This document shows positions 7,322 to 15,264 of a stretch of DNA of 64,000 nucleotides, one piece after another (position 1 is the stretch's first letter; each line of letters begins with the position of its first letter). The notes below the pieces were generated by a model. The model did no database searches, was not told the DNA's origin, and saw only the letters and a list, made by a program, of their open reading frames with translations. A program made the position numbers and the translations under genes. This DNA is from JACJYE01 sp964432875 (GTDB taxonomy: Bacteria > Bacteroidota > Bacteroidia > Chitinophagales > Saprospiraceae), in assembly GCA_964432875.1 (NCBI GenBank), contig CAYSPJ010000011.1:1-64000 (forward strand), in the 5' to 3' direction.

Positions 7322-10300
7322 TTACTGCTGCTTCATCATGGCATAAAGCGCTTCTACTCCCTCTTCATCTTCAAAATAATTCAAATGGTGGCAGGCTACC
7401 TCTTGGATAACCGGCTGCCGCGATGTGGGCACGGCGGCGATGCTGGCCAGGCTCACGGCGATGTCGTTTTCCTCCTGGCCGTAGAAAGCACTGGCGCCCA
7501 GGCGGAGCAGCTTATCCATCAGTTTAGCGGCACTTTCGTTTTTAGCCAGGTATCCGCTCAGCTTGCCAGCTACGATGAAGTAAGGCAGGCCAGGGGCGGA
7601 GCTGCTATTGAGCTTTTGCAGGAAGGGGCTGCTCTCGTCCATTTGCGCCAGGGTGGCCGTCACCAGTTTCGAGTGGTTGAGGATAGCAAGGGCCGTGGCG
7701 GCACCGGCTAGGCCCAAAGGCGAATTGACGGCGAAGCCCAGCAGCACGCCGGCATAGTCGCGGTACTTGGTGATTTTGGCGATAGCAGAGCCGCCATTGG
7801 GCGTGCCGGCCAAGATTAGCCGCGTTACCAACTTGCGGCCATCGAGCTGCTCGATAAAGTAGCGGGAGATCAAGCCGCCCATCGAGTGGGCAAGGATGGT
7901 GAGCTTTTTGCCGCTGCCTTCCGCAAAGCCAGCTTCCTTTAGCATTTCCGACAGCCGCAGGGCCGTATCCTCGATGGGCGTATTGAGGTTTTCATAGTCG
8001 AAAGTCAGCACCAGGTCGTAGCGCTTTTCGTCATAGGCCTGGCGCATACACTCTGCCATGTCTTTGGTGTCTCCGATAATGCCGTGAAGCAGCAGCAAAA
8101 TATTATCGGCGGCGGCCACTTTTTCCTTCAGCCCATCCTCCCGGCGCTCGCTTTGCTCACTGCTGAAGTCCACCCAGCGGAGGAACTGCACGCCTTTCTT
8201 TTGCAGCACCAGCTTCAGGAAACAAAGCTTTAAGGCTTTGCCCAGGCTGCGGCGGCGGCTATCTTCCAGCTTATCGGGCAATTGAGAAATCTGTACCAGG
8301 GCTTTGCCATTATCCAGCCGTTGTACGGAGCCGATTGGCAGCAGGTGTTCACCGTCGAAGGTCATCGGCAGCAGCATATCTTCGGCCCCTTCCTTTTGCT
8401 GGAGGTGGGCGTCGATTTCGATTTCCAGGGGGTGTTCCGCCAGGTCAGCTTCATTAGCCAGGTCGGTCAGCTCGAGCATATTGGCGGCGGGGCTGGTGCT
8501 GCGGGAGCTGTCGCCAAAGCGCAATAACTCTGCGCTGGCACCTTTGGCCAGGTCAGCAATGACGGCCATGGGCTCGATGCTGCGGCTGCCTGCATAAGCC
8601 GAGCTCAGGCCAAGGCCAGCGCGGAAGCTAGGGTGGGGGAGCACCGTGATGGCCCCATCAGCTAGAGGGACTGCCCGGTCTCCTACGCTGGCCTGCCGCG
8701 CCACGCATTTCACCTTCATGGTGAAGGCGTACCAGTCGTTGGCATCTTCCTCCTCCGCCATTTCATCATCAAAGTCAGCTATACCTCTATCGGCGAGCAA
8801 GCCCGCCCCTTTTTCCATGCCCCGCGTGACCCAAAACGAGACGGTCTCCCCGACTTTAATGCCTTGCTGTGCCAGCGATTCCAGATTGATCGGCCGGCTG
8901 CTGACAAACATCTTGAGCAGGTCGGTCTCTTCGTTTTTCCCGTTCAGGGTAAAAGATAAAGGGTTGCCTTTAGGCGTCCTTTCCCAGGCGATGACCGTAC
9001 TGCCAGGAGGGACTTCTTCATTGAAGCCTACCGAGAAGAGGGCGTAGTTGGAAGCGCCGTAGAAGATAGCGCAATGCCGGGGGCGGCTCGGGTGGTTGTT
9101 GCGCACTTCCAGGCGGAAAGTTACCTTTTGCTCCTTTCCATTGGTAGAAAGGATGTCGATTATCACTTCTTTATCCGCTGTTTTACGCAGCACCTGGCCT
9201 TGGTCGTCTAGTTCTACCAGCAACAACTCAACCTCCGAAGGCGGCATCTTGCTGGCGGGGTTGTCCAGCCCCAGCGTTTTTTCCCAGCGTGCGATGTGCT
9301 CCATTTTTTCAAAAGCATCAGGGAGCATTTTGTCCCAGTCATTGCCTTCCACCGTGCGTAGGCGCAGGCCGTCGGCCGTGCGCAGAAGCTGGATGTCCTG
9401 TTGGCCGATGCGCAGGCAATAGGCGGCGTGAGGCGCTTCTTCAGCCAAGCTGAAGTAGAGCGGCTTAAAAGCAGCCAGCGCCTGTTGCGCCTGAGCGGTT
9501 TGGGCGGGCGGGCCTTCCAGGCGCACCAGCATTGGCGCGGCTGGCAAGCTGATGAGCCGGGCCTCGTAAGTTTTGGCCGGATCTCCGGCAAAATCCAGGC
9601 GTACGGTGCTTTCTTGGACCCCGGTTGAAGTGGTCTCGGCATGGCCCAGTACCTCCCCATTATCCAACACCTCAAAGCCAGAGGGCCGTTCGGCGCTGGC
9701 GGGCAGGCCGTGCATGGCACCACAATTGGCTTGCCATTTGCCGTCCAGGAAATAAATTTTCACTGGAGCGCCGGCGCTGGCGCCGCCCAGGCCCAGAAAG
9801 CCATCGTACCCATTGAAATAACCATAAGCCTCAAACTGGGGATGCTGCCGGTCGGTTACCTGCGCCATCTTCAGGCGGCACTGGGTGAAGAGGTCGGCAT
9901 AACTGAGCTGCCCCCCGGCAGCTTGCAGGATGTGGGCGAGCTGAGTGGAAAAAAGGCCTTGCTTGTTGGCGGTTTCCCAGGCTTTTTCCCGGCGGCCGCA
10001 GGCGGCCAGGAGGATGTGGCGGCTGTTGGGCAAGTAAAACCCTTCGCCGCCAGGGAACCTTTGGCTAAAGGTGCCGTCCAGGTAGCTTTCCCAGGAGCGG
10101 GGTTGGGTCTTGTCAGAGGTTTGCCGTGCCTTGCCCAGGGTAAAGTCTTCCAGCGCCCGGGTGCCGGAGCCGGAGTGGCAGCAATCCAACACCACCACCA
10201 CTTGCGCCCCCTTGCGGGCGAGCGGCTCGATGAGCCAGGCCAGCTCCTTGTCAGCCAAATCTAACCCGCCGGGCCTTCGGCTGTCGTAGCAGACCAGGGT

Positions 10301-10615
10301 CTCTTGTAGCCCCTCCGGGAAGTAGCGCAAAAATTCCGGGGCTGCTGGCTCGCGGCTGCCGTGGCCGCTATAGGCAAAAAGCACGATGTCGCCTTCCCCA
10401 GCCTGCCCCAGGTGGGCAGGCCCAAAAGCCCGGACAATCTCAGCATAGGTGGCTTGTTCGTCAAGCAGTACATGGGGAGCATGCCGCCCTTGGAAATGGC
10501 TTTCCAAAAAATCGTACATGCCGCGCACATCGTTCGCGCAGCCAGACAATGCCGGCACTGCCGACTGTGGATGGTAGTGGTTGATACCGACTAAGAGGGA
10601 AAAGAGCTTGCTCAT
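7322..10615 (-). CDS. Caspase-family protease fused to an alpha/beta-hydrolase (lipase-like) domain
   Basis: A 1097-residue protein read from the ATG at 10615 ('MSKLFSLLVGINHY'), which begins the caspase fold; longer in-frame starts add an unlikely basic leader. The N-terminal peptidase C14 domain (about 1-260) has the His85 motif 'FAYSGHGS' and the Cys motif 'VVLDCCHSG' (Cys146). The middle includes a beta-rich part resembling DUF4384 ('VPPGSTVIAWERTPKG'). The C-terminal third is an alpha/beta hydrolase with the elbow 'ILAHSMGG' (Ser911) and possible Asp/His partners in 'EENDIAVS' and 'CHHLNYF'. No signal peptide is seen. Bacterial caspase proteins occur in cell-death, defence and proteolytic processing contexts. 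A fused lipase raises the possibility of proteolytic activation of a membrane-damaging hydrolase, which is inference only. Confidence 0.88.
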   Translation of the reverse strand: MSKLFSLLVGINHYHPQSAVPALSGCANDVRGMYDFLESHFQGRHAPHVLLDEQATYAEIVRAFGPAHLGQAGEGDIVLFAYSGHGSREPAAPEFLRYFPEGLQETLVCYDSRRPGGLDLADKELAWLIEPLARKGAQVVVVLDCCHSGSGTRALEDFTLGKARQTSDKTQPRSWESYLDGTFSQRFPGGEGFYLPNSRHILLAACGRREKAWETANKQGLFSTQLAHILQAAGGQLSYADLFTQCRLKMAQVTDRQHPQFEAYGYFNGYDGFLGLGGASAGAPVKIYFLDGKWQANCGAMHGLPASAERPSGFEVLDNGEVLGHAETTSTGVQESTVRLDFAGDPAKTYEARLISLPAAPMLVRLEGPPAQTAQAQQALAAFKPLYFSLAEEAPHAAYCLRIGQQDIQLLRTADGLRLRTVEGNDWDKMLPDAFEKMEHIARWEKTLGLDNPASKMPPSEVELLLVELDDQGQVLRKTADKEVIIDILSTNGKEQKVTFRLEVRNNHPSRPRHCAIFYGASNYALFSVGFNEEVPPGSTVIAWERTPKGNPLSFTLNGKNEETDLLKMFVSSRPINLESLAQQGIKVGETVSFWVTRGMEKGAGLLADRGIADFDDEMAEEEDANDWYAFTMKVKCVARQASVGDRAVPLADGAITVLPHPSFRAGLGLSSAYAGSRSIEPMAVIADLAKGASAELLRFGDSSRSTSPAANMLELTDLANEADLAEHPLEIEIDAHLQQKEGAEDMLLPMTFDGEHLLPIGSVQRLDNGKALVQISQLPDKLEDSRRRSLGKALKLCFLKLVLQKKGVQFLRWVDFSSEQSERREDGLKEKVAAADNILLLLHGIIGDTKDMAECMRQAYDEKRYDLVLTFDYENLNTPIEDTALRLSEMLKEAGFAEGSGKKLTILAHSMGGLISRYFIEQLDGRKLVTRLILAGTPNGGSAIAKITKYRDYAGVLLGFAVNSPLGLAGAATALAILNHSKLVTATLAQMDESSPFLQKLNSSSAPGLPYFIVAGKLSGYLAKNESAAKLMDKLLRLGASAFYGQEENDIAVSLASIAAVPTSRQPVIQEVACHHLNYFEDEEGVEALYAMMKQQ

Positions 10616-10955
10616 CTGGGTCGTTGTTTTAGGTTTTGCTGCAGCCTGAGAGGCTGCCCTGCAAGATAATGCAGAATTAGCGATTGGACAATAAACCAAC
10701 TTGATTTTATGCAAAAAGCTGCAAAACCCTGGATTAACGGGCCAAGGGGGGCTGATGAGGCCCCGCTTCCTTGGAGTGGCACAGCGTTTCGAACATGATG
10801 GTGGGCGCTATAAATTTTGGGGCGGCGTCTGTCTCAAATCGAGAAAGGCGACATCCCGTCTGAACGCAGCGAAGCGCTTTTTTAAAAAATTGGAAAAAAA
10901 GTGAAAGAAAACGCAAGCGGCTGCGTAACACCAACGAGACAAAAAAAAACAAACC
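10616..10955. other. 340-bp intergenic region, divergent promoters
   Basis: No convincing gene. On the minus strand TATCTTGC, a degenerate -7 box, lies about 50 bp upstream of the caspase start, with a TTG about 20 bp further up. The right half is A-rich before the DUF2202 start and includes a short GAAGCGCTTTTTTAAAAAA stretch. Confidence 0.3.
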
Positions 10956-11816
10956 ATGAAAAAGCAAATCATTAAATTGTTGAGCAGCCTGATCGTGCTG
11001 ATGAGCATACCGCTCCTCTTTGCGCAATGTGAATCAGGCGCAGCGACCGCTTCCGGGCTGATCGCTGAAACTACCCCTGACCTGGAAGAAAGGGGCATGC
11101 TGGGCAATGGGCCCGCCGCCAATTGCAGTATCCTGCAAAACAATTATCCGCAGGAAGCGCTCTCGGATAAAGAAAACGAGTATCTGCTCTTCATGAGGGA
11201 AGAAGAGAAAATGGCGCGCGATGTCTATCAGGCCTTATACGGCAAATGGAATGTGCCGGTATTCAAGAACATCGCGCAAGCCGAGCAGCGCCACATGGAT
11301 GCCGTCGGGGCCCTGATTGCCAAGTACGAACTCACCGACCCGGTAGGCGACCTTGGTCCTGGCTTTTTTCAAAACAGCGCCCTCCAATCCTTGTACGCTG
11401 AATTGACAGCCCGCGGCATGGAAAATCTGGAATCTGCCTATGCCGTCGGTGCTAAAATCGAAGATTTGGACCTCAACGATCTGATGGGCGCCCTGGCTGA
11501 CCCGGAGGTGGACAATGCCGACATTAAAGCGGTATTTAATGCCTTGGTGAAGGGGTCGCGCAATCACCTGCGGGCTTTTACCGGGCAGCTCGAACGCCTC
11601 GGATCGCCTTATCAACCCGAGTTTATCAGCTCTGACCTTTACCTCGAAATCACCCAAAGCTCCTGGGAAGCAGGTGGATGTATTTGTGGGGCAGGCCCTG
11701 CAAACCAGGCTGGCAGCCGCCCACGCTGGCGCAACCGCAAGTCCGAGTGCCCTGCCTGCACCCCAGCATGTGACCCGCCTGCTACGGGCAGAGGCAGGCG
11801 CAACCGCGGAAACTGA
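10956..11816 (+). CDS. Exported DUF2202 (ferritin-like) protein
   Basis: A 286-residue protein. Residues 1-24 form a signal peptide with 'LLFAQC' at its end, a borderline lipobox. The DUF2202 four-helix domain (about 65-225) begins with the family motif 'FMREEEKMARDVYQALY' and includes 'AEQRHMDAV' and 'GSRNHLRAF', Glu/His positions expected of a ferritin-like di-metal site. Function in this family is not established. The last 55 residues are odd: a Cys/Arg/Pro-rich tail ('GGCICGAGPANQ', 'ECPACTPACDPP') unlike the helical domain. It could be a lineage-specific extension or the product of a frameshift after about residue 230. An ECF sigma gene lies 110 bp downstream, behind a hairpin. Confidence 0.85.
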   Translation: MKKQIIKLLSSLIVLMSIPLLFAQCESGAATASGLIAETTPDLEERGMLGNGPAANCSILQNNYPQEALSDKENEYLLFMREEEKMARDVYQALYGKWNVPVFKNIAQAEQRHMDAVGALIAKYELTDPVGDLGPGFFQNSALQSLYAELTARGMENLESAYAVGAKIEDLDLNDLMGALADPEVDNADIKAVFNALVKGSRNHLRAFTGQLERLGSPYQPEFISSDLYLEITQSSWEAGGCICGAGPANQAGSRPRWRNRKSECPACTPACDPPATGRGRRNRGN

Positions 11817-11847
11817 AGCCTGAACCGTAATGCCTTTTGAAAAAAGA

Positions 11848-11889
11848 CCTGGGATATAGAGGCGCTTCGCTATATTCCAGGTATTTTTG
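11848..11889 (+). terminator. Hairpin terminator overlapping a -7 box
   Basis: CCTGGGATATAG (11848-11859) pairs with CTATATTCCAGG (11870-11881) with one G-U pair and a 10-nt loop, followed by TATTTTTG. The same T-rich bases form the -7 box of the sigma gene, so the end of one unit and the start of the next share sequence. Confidence 0.65.
11882..11889 (+). promoter_or_regulatory. Putative -7 box of the sigma factor gene (TATTTTTG)
   Basis: A full TAnnTTTG match placed about 38 bp before the ATG at 11927. Transcription from here excludes the longer TTG-initiated reading frame that begins at 11837, supporting the shorter start. Confidence 0.45.
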
Positions 11890-11926
11890 TAAGTGCCATC
11901 TCCTTCAATCCGAAACGGAGCCGCCC

Positions 11927-12520
11927 ATGCTGGTAGCCAAAAAAATATGTGACGAATTGGACGACCTGCAGATCGTGCAGCGATCGCTGAGGGAGGTGGA
12001 CTATTTCTCCTGCCTCTACGAGCGCTACGAGGCTCGGCTGCTGAAGTACATCAAAAGTATCGCTGGCATGGACGACGACGAGGCGGAAGACGTGCTGCAA
12101 GAGGCTTTCATCAAAATCTGGAAAAACCTCCATGCTTTTGACCAGCGCCTTAAACTCTCCAGTTGGGTCTATCGCATCGTGCACAACGAAGCCATCTCCG
12201 TGCTGCGCAAGAAGCATTCCTACGGCAAAGACGCCCGCTTGGCCTGGGATGACGCTACGCTGGCCAAGGTGGCTGACGAGCCGCTCCGCGAGGCGGAACA
12301 GCTTGATGAAAACTACGCCAAGCTCATTAGAGAAACTTTAGAGCAATTGCCGCTCCCTTATCAAGAGGTACTGGCTTTGCGCTACATGGAGAGCATGAGC
12401 TACGAAGAAATTTCCGATGTACTGAAGATACCAGAGGGCACCGTGGCGGCCCGGATCAACCGGGCCAAAAAGGCTTTTGCCAAAATTGCATCCAAACACG
12501 TATCAATCCTATCGCGATGA
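11927..12520 (+). CDS. ECF-type RNA polymerase sigma-70 factor
   Basis: A 197-residue sigma factor. Region 2 spans about residues 25-95, with 'EAEDVLQEAFIKIWKNL' and 'SSWVYRIVHNEAISVLRKK'. Region 4 spans about 135-190, with a helix-turn-helix in 'YEEISDVLKIPEGTVAARINRAKKAF'-type sequence. The ATG at 11927 is preferred: a GGAG sits 6 bp upstream and the predicted promoter lies inside the longer frame. Its stop overlaps the start of the following membrane protein (ATGA), the usual arrangement of an ECF sigma with a cognate regulator. The regulon is unknown. Confidence 0.93.
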   Translation: MLVAKKICDELDDLQIVQRSLREVDYFSCLYERYEARLLKYIKSIAGMDDDEAEDVLQEAFIKIWKNLHAFDQRLKLSSWVYRIVHNEAISVLRKKHSYGKDARLAWDDATLAKVADEPLREAEQLDENYAKLIRETLEQLPLPYQEVLALRYMESMSYEEISDVLKIPEGTVAARINRAKKAFAKIASKHVSILSR

Positions 12521-13230
12521 AAAGTTCGGAACGCTTGGTCGAAACCATCAAAAAGCAACAGCTCCGGCCCCGGCCTAAGGGCTATTTTCTGCTGAGAGAA
12601 ACCCTGCTTTGGCTGGGCTTTGCCTTGACGGTAGTGTTTGGGGCCTTGGCTTTTGCCGTCATCCTGTTCGCTATTCAACAAACGGATTTCTACATCCTCC
12701 GCCACTTTTCGCATTCCCGGCTGGAGCTTTTCCTGGGGCTGCTGCCCTTCATCTGGATCGGCTTTTTGGCCGCCTTCCTGCTCCTGTCTATGTACAGTGT
12801 CCGGCAATCTGCCCGGGGGTATAAATATACCTGGGGCAAGCTGGCCGCTTACAATTTCGCCTTGAGCATCCTGCTGGGCACCGCTTTCTTCATGGCTGGG
12901 GGGGCTCATGCCCTGGAGGAAGCTTTTGCCGATCAGGTGCCTACTTACCAAAGCTTGCAAGAGAAAAAAGTACAACTCTGGACGCTGCCCGAGCAGGGGT
13001 ATCTGTCAGGGTCTATCGTACGGATCGAAGGCGATGTCATCCGCCTGGAAGGGTTTGATGGCAAGGCATGGGATATTCATATCGAGCAGGCGTTTATCAC
13101 CCCGGCAGTGCGGCTGGAGCAGGGGGAATCAATAAAAATCATCGGGGAAAGAACGGCAGCAGCGGCTTTTTCTGCCCGCGAAATCAGGCCTTGGGGCGGC
13201 GGGCCCCACTACCGCCAGCGCGGCAGGTAA
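12517..13230 (+). CDS. Membrane protein translationally coupled to the ECF sigma factor (anti-sigma candidate)
   Basis: A 237-residue protein whose ATG overlaps the sigma stop. A basic cytoplasmic N-terminus of about 30 residues ('MKSSERLVETIKKQQ') precedes three hydrophobic segments (about 30-55, 70-92 and 110-130). A C-terminal soluble domain of about 100 residues contains beta-type sequence ('GSIVRIEGDVIRLEGFDGK'). It lacks an obvious zinc anti-sigma HxxxCxxC motif. Coupling and topology fit an anti-sigma or a sensor partner of the sigma factor, but no family was recognised, so this role is inferred from position. Confidence 0.75.
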   Translation: MKSSERLVETIKKQQLRPRPKGYFLLRETLLWLGFALTVVFGALAFAVILFAIQQTDFYILRHFSHSRLELFLGLLPFIWIGFLAAFLLLSMYSVRQSARGYKYTWGKLAAYNFALSILLGTAFFMAGGAHALEEAFADQVPTYQSLQEKKVQLWTLPEQGYLSGSIVRIEGDVIRLEGFDGKAWDIHIEQAFITPAVRLEQGESIKIIGERTAAAAFSAREIRPWGGGPHYRQRGR

Positions 13231-13626
13231 GCGGCTTGAGCCTGCTGCTTGAACTGCTGCGCACATGGCTCATTGGTGTCTGTCTTTATAGTCTGATAGC
13301 TGCGTTACGCTCGGCCCCAAAATCCTCATTTACGGCCAGTAAACTCCGGTTTTGGGGCCTTCGCAAGCCTTGCTCTCAAACTCGAAAGCCCAGACACTTG
13401 ACTAAATGGACGGACACTAATTAGCAAAACCGTAGCTATTCAGCATAATCGCATATAGCTTTGACCCCGCTTCGTTCATGCGAGATGTCACTTCGTTCCA
13501 GTTGCGAGCTACGCGTTTCGAGTTTAGACACTGCCTCAAGGCGCCATCGGGCGGAAGATCGCTTGACAGCCCGGAAGCCAGCAATAGCTGGCAACGACTA
13601 TCGTTTAAGGTAAAAAAACAAATCGC
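13231..13626. other. 396-bp intergenic region with repeat fragments
   Basis: No convincing gene on either strand. It holds scattered short motifs, including the complement of GGAACGAAGTGACATCTCG (13481-13499), which matches 17 of 19 bases of a motif at 30388-30406. These look like remnants of an intergenic repeat family. Confidence 0.3.
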
Positions 13627-14091
13627 ATGAAGTACGCCATCAGAGACCGTTACACACAAGCCTTGGCTCTACTGGTTTTGGGCCTGGTGCTATATTTTGC
13701 ACTGCAGGAAGGCAAATCAAAGCTAGTCGGCATCTTTATCGCCATCGGCGGTTTGTCGTATCTCGGGTGGCTTGCTTTGTCCCCAGGGCGGTATTTCCCT
13801 TTCCAGAAGCGCCCTGAGGACGTCATCGACATGAAAGAAGAAAACAGCTCTGGGTTTCAGGGCGATTTTTTCGATGGTGTAGATGGGATACTGTTTCCGG
13901 GCGGAAATATCGGGAAGCCCTTCAAGATATCAAACGGGGTTGACGTGGTGGTTGCTGGCTCGGATCGTCCAGATTACGGTACAGTAAGAGAGGCCGGCCC
14001 TGGCTCTTGGCTGGTCAACCGGCTGAACGGCGGGGGTTACATCGAGCCTCCGGATAGCTGTTGGCGCATTAGGCGGGAGATCCGGGAATGA
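13627..14091 (+). CDS. Hypothetical protein with two N-terminal membrane helices
   Basis: A 154-residue protein not recognised. Residues about 12-27 and 33-52 are hydrophobic, separated by 'EGKSK'. The remaining 100 residues are soluble and Gly/Asp-rich ('GDFFDGVDGILFPGG', 'NGVDVVVAGSDRPDYG'). It stands between a repeat-containing interval and a tRNA with a duplicated 3' end, so it may be acquired cargo. The start at 13627 places the first helix directly after a basic N-terminus. Reality as a gene is likely but not certain. Confidence 0.55.
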   Translation: MKYAIRDRYTQALALLVLGLVLYFALQEGKSKLVGIFIAIGGLSYLGWLALSPGRYFPFQKRPEDVIDMKEENSSGFQGDFFDGVDGILFPGGNIGKPFKISNGVDVVVAGSDRPDYGTVREAGPGSWLVNRLNGGGYIEPPDSCWRIRREIRE

Positions 14092-14137
14092 TATTTGACG
14101 ATACATCGTTCAAAGAGAGTGAGGTGTTTTTTCGAAA

Positions 14138-14233
14138 GTGGTCCCACTTGGGCTTCCCGCCTGAGAAAATCTAAGGTCGCTATGCTCCCAAGATTTTCTA
14201 TGGCGGGATAAATTTCGCGCCCAAGTGGGCCAC
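14138..14233. repeat. Large imperfect palindrome containing a copy of the tRNA 3' end
   Basis: Bases 14138-14155 (GTGGTCCCACTTGGGCTT) are identical to 14272-14289, the 3' end of the neighbouring tRNA gene, in direct orientation 134 bp apart. The same bases pair with 14219-14233 (GCCCAAGTGGGCCAC, one bulge). Nested arms 14156-14172 and 14191-14207 pair at 15 of 17 positions. The direct repeat resembles an attachment-site scar; the palindrome could also act as a terminator. Confidence 0.7.
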
Positions 14234-14264
14234 AAAAAAAGCCCTTCTGCTTGCGCGGAAGGGC
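14234..14264 (-). terminator. Intrinsic terminator of the CAT tRNA gene
   Basis: Read on the minus strand, GCCCTTC...GAAGGGC forms a stem (14241-14264) followed by seven T residues (complement of 14234-14240), 9 bp after the tRNA 3' end. Confidence 0.8.
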
Positions 14265-14272
14265 CTATTTTG

Positions 14273-14346
14273 TGGTCCCACTTGGGCTTGAACCAAGGAC
14301 TCCCTGATTATGAGTCAGGTGCTCTAACCAACTGAGCTATGGGACC
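14273..14346 (-). tRNA. tRNA with CAT anticodon (elongator Met, or Ile2)
   Basis: A complete 74-nt cloverleaf can be drawn. It has acceptor arms GGTCCCA/TGGGACC, D arm GCTC/GAGC with AGTTGGTTA loop, anticodon stem CCTGA/TCAGG around loop CTCATAA (anticodon CAT), T arm CTTGG/CCAAG with TTCAAGC loop, and discriminator A. CCA is not encoded; the next bases read CA. The body resembles elongator tRNA-Met more than initiator, as the acceptor begins with a paired G. A lysidine-modified Ile2 cannot be excluded by eye. Confidence 0.92.
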
Positions 14347-14507
14347 GGCGAAAATCAGCAAAGCGGCACGCTATGGCTACAAATGCCTTGAAAAAGGTGG
14401 TTGTTTTATTTAGCTGCCCTCTTTTGACTTCAAAAGCGAGCGCAAAGATACGCCATTAGCAGGTAAAAAGCAATGGCTTTCGGGAAGAAAGTTGTGCCAG
14501 CCGGTAT

Positions 14508-15218
14508 TTATTTCCCCAGTAAAAAAATGGCCGGCTGTTTGTCCAGGTCGGGGATGTTGCGCTGCCGCCAGGCGCTGATAGACAAGGTGTGGACATATTC
14601 CTCGGGCAAGGTCAGGTTGGCGGCGATGCAAAAGAGCATGTCAGGTGACAGGGTGTTGATAGCGGTTTCGATGAGCGCCATATTCCGGTAGGGCGTCTCG
14701 ATGAAAATCTGAGTTTGGGCATGTTTGAATACGCGCTGCTCCAGGAATTTCAGCTCGCGCATCAAGTCGGGCTTTTTAGGGGGGAGGTAGCCATGGAAGC
14801 AGAAATTCTGGCCGTTGAGGCCGGACGCCATCAGCCCCAGGAGGATGGATGAAGGCCCCACCAATGGCACCACCTCGATACCCTTTTGATGCGCAGCCCG
14901 CACGATGGCCGCGCCAGGGTCGGCTACGCCTGGGCAGCCCGCTTCGGAGAGCAGCCCGATGTCCTTGCCATTTTCGGCATCTTGCAGGAAGAGCGCGTAC
15001 TCCTCCGGCGGCGTATGCTTGCCCAGCTCGTAAAAGGTCAGCTCGCTGAACGGCTTCGAGGGGTTGGTCTCTTTGATAAACCGCCGGGCGGTTTTGGCGC
15101 GCTCAGCGATAAAAATATCCAGCCCGTGCAGCAGGTTGATGACGTACTGGGGGAGGGTGTGAGCCGCGTTTTCACCCAGCGGAGCAGGGATGAGGTATAA
15201 TTTGCCGGTATTTGCCAT
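14508..15218 (-). CDS. RsmI-like SAM-dependent methyltransferase (paralogue)
   Basis: A 236-residue tetrapyrrole-methylase-fold enzyme beginning 'GKLYLIPAPLGENAAHTLPQ'. It has the family glycine-rich 'LLSEAGCPGVADPGA' and 'VPLVGPSSILLGLMASGLNGQ'. It differs from canonical RsmI, which is encoded separately at 43617: the opening motif here is PAPLGE rather than PTPIGN, and the RNA target is unknown. Bacteroidota often carry two such paralogues. It is transcribed opposite to scpA, with 46 bp between the two starts. Confidence 0.88.
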   Translation of the reverse strand: MANTGKLYLIPAPLGENAAHTLPQYVINLLHGLDIFIAERAKTARRFIKETNPSKPFSELTFYELGKHTPPEEYALFLQDAENGKDIGLLSEAGCPGVADPGAAIVRAAHQKGIEVVPLVGPSSILLGLMASGLNGQNFCFHGYLPPKKPDLMRELKFLEQRVFKHAQTQIFIETPYRNMALIETAINTLSPDMLFCIAANLTLPEEYVHTLSISAWRQRNIPDLDKQPAIFLLGK

Positions 15219-15242
15219 GTAGCGAAGTTAATGCCTTTTACT

Positions 15243-15250
15243 TACTTTTG
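15243..15250 (+). promoter_or_regulatory. Putative -7 box of scpA (TACTTTTG)
   Basis: A full TAnnTTTG match ending 14 bp before the ATG at 15265. It makes the in-frame GTG at 15250 an unlikely start. Confidence 0.5.
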
Positions 15251-15264
15251 TGGAAAGTTTTTTG

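Noticed and set aside
7253..7711. A 152-codon plus-strand frame and many similar long frames opposite the caspase gene
   Set aside because: They lie antisense within a well-supported gene with clear domain motifs and have low-complexity, non-family translations.
14138..14155. Second tRNA gene
   Set aside because: Only the last 18 bases of the tRNA are present; there is no cloverleaf.
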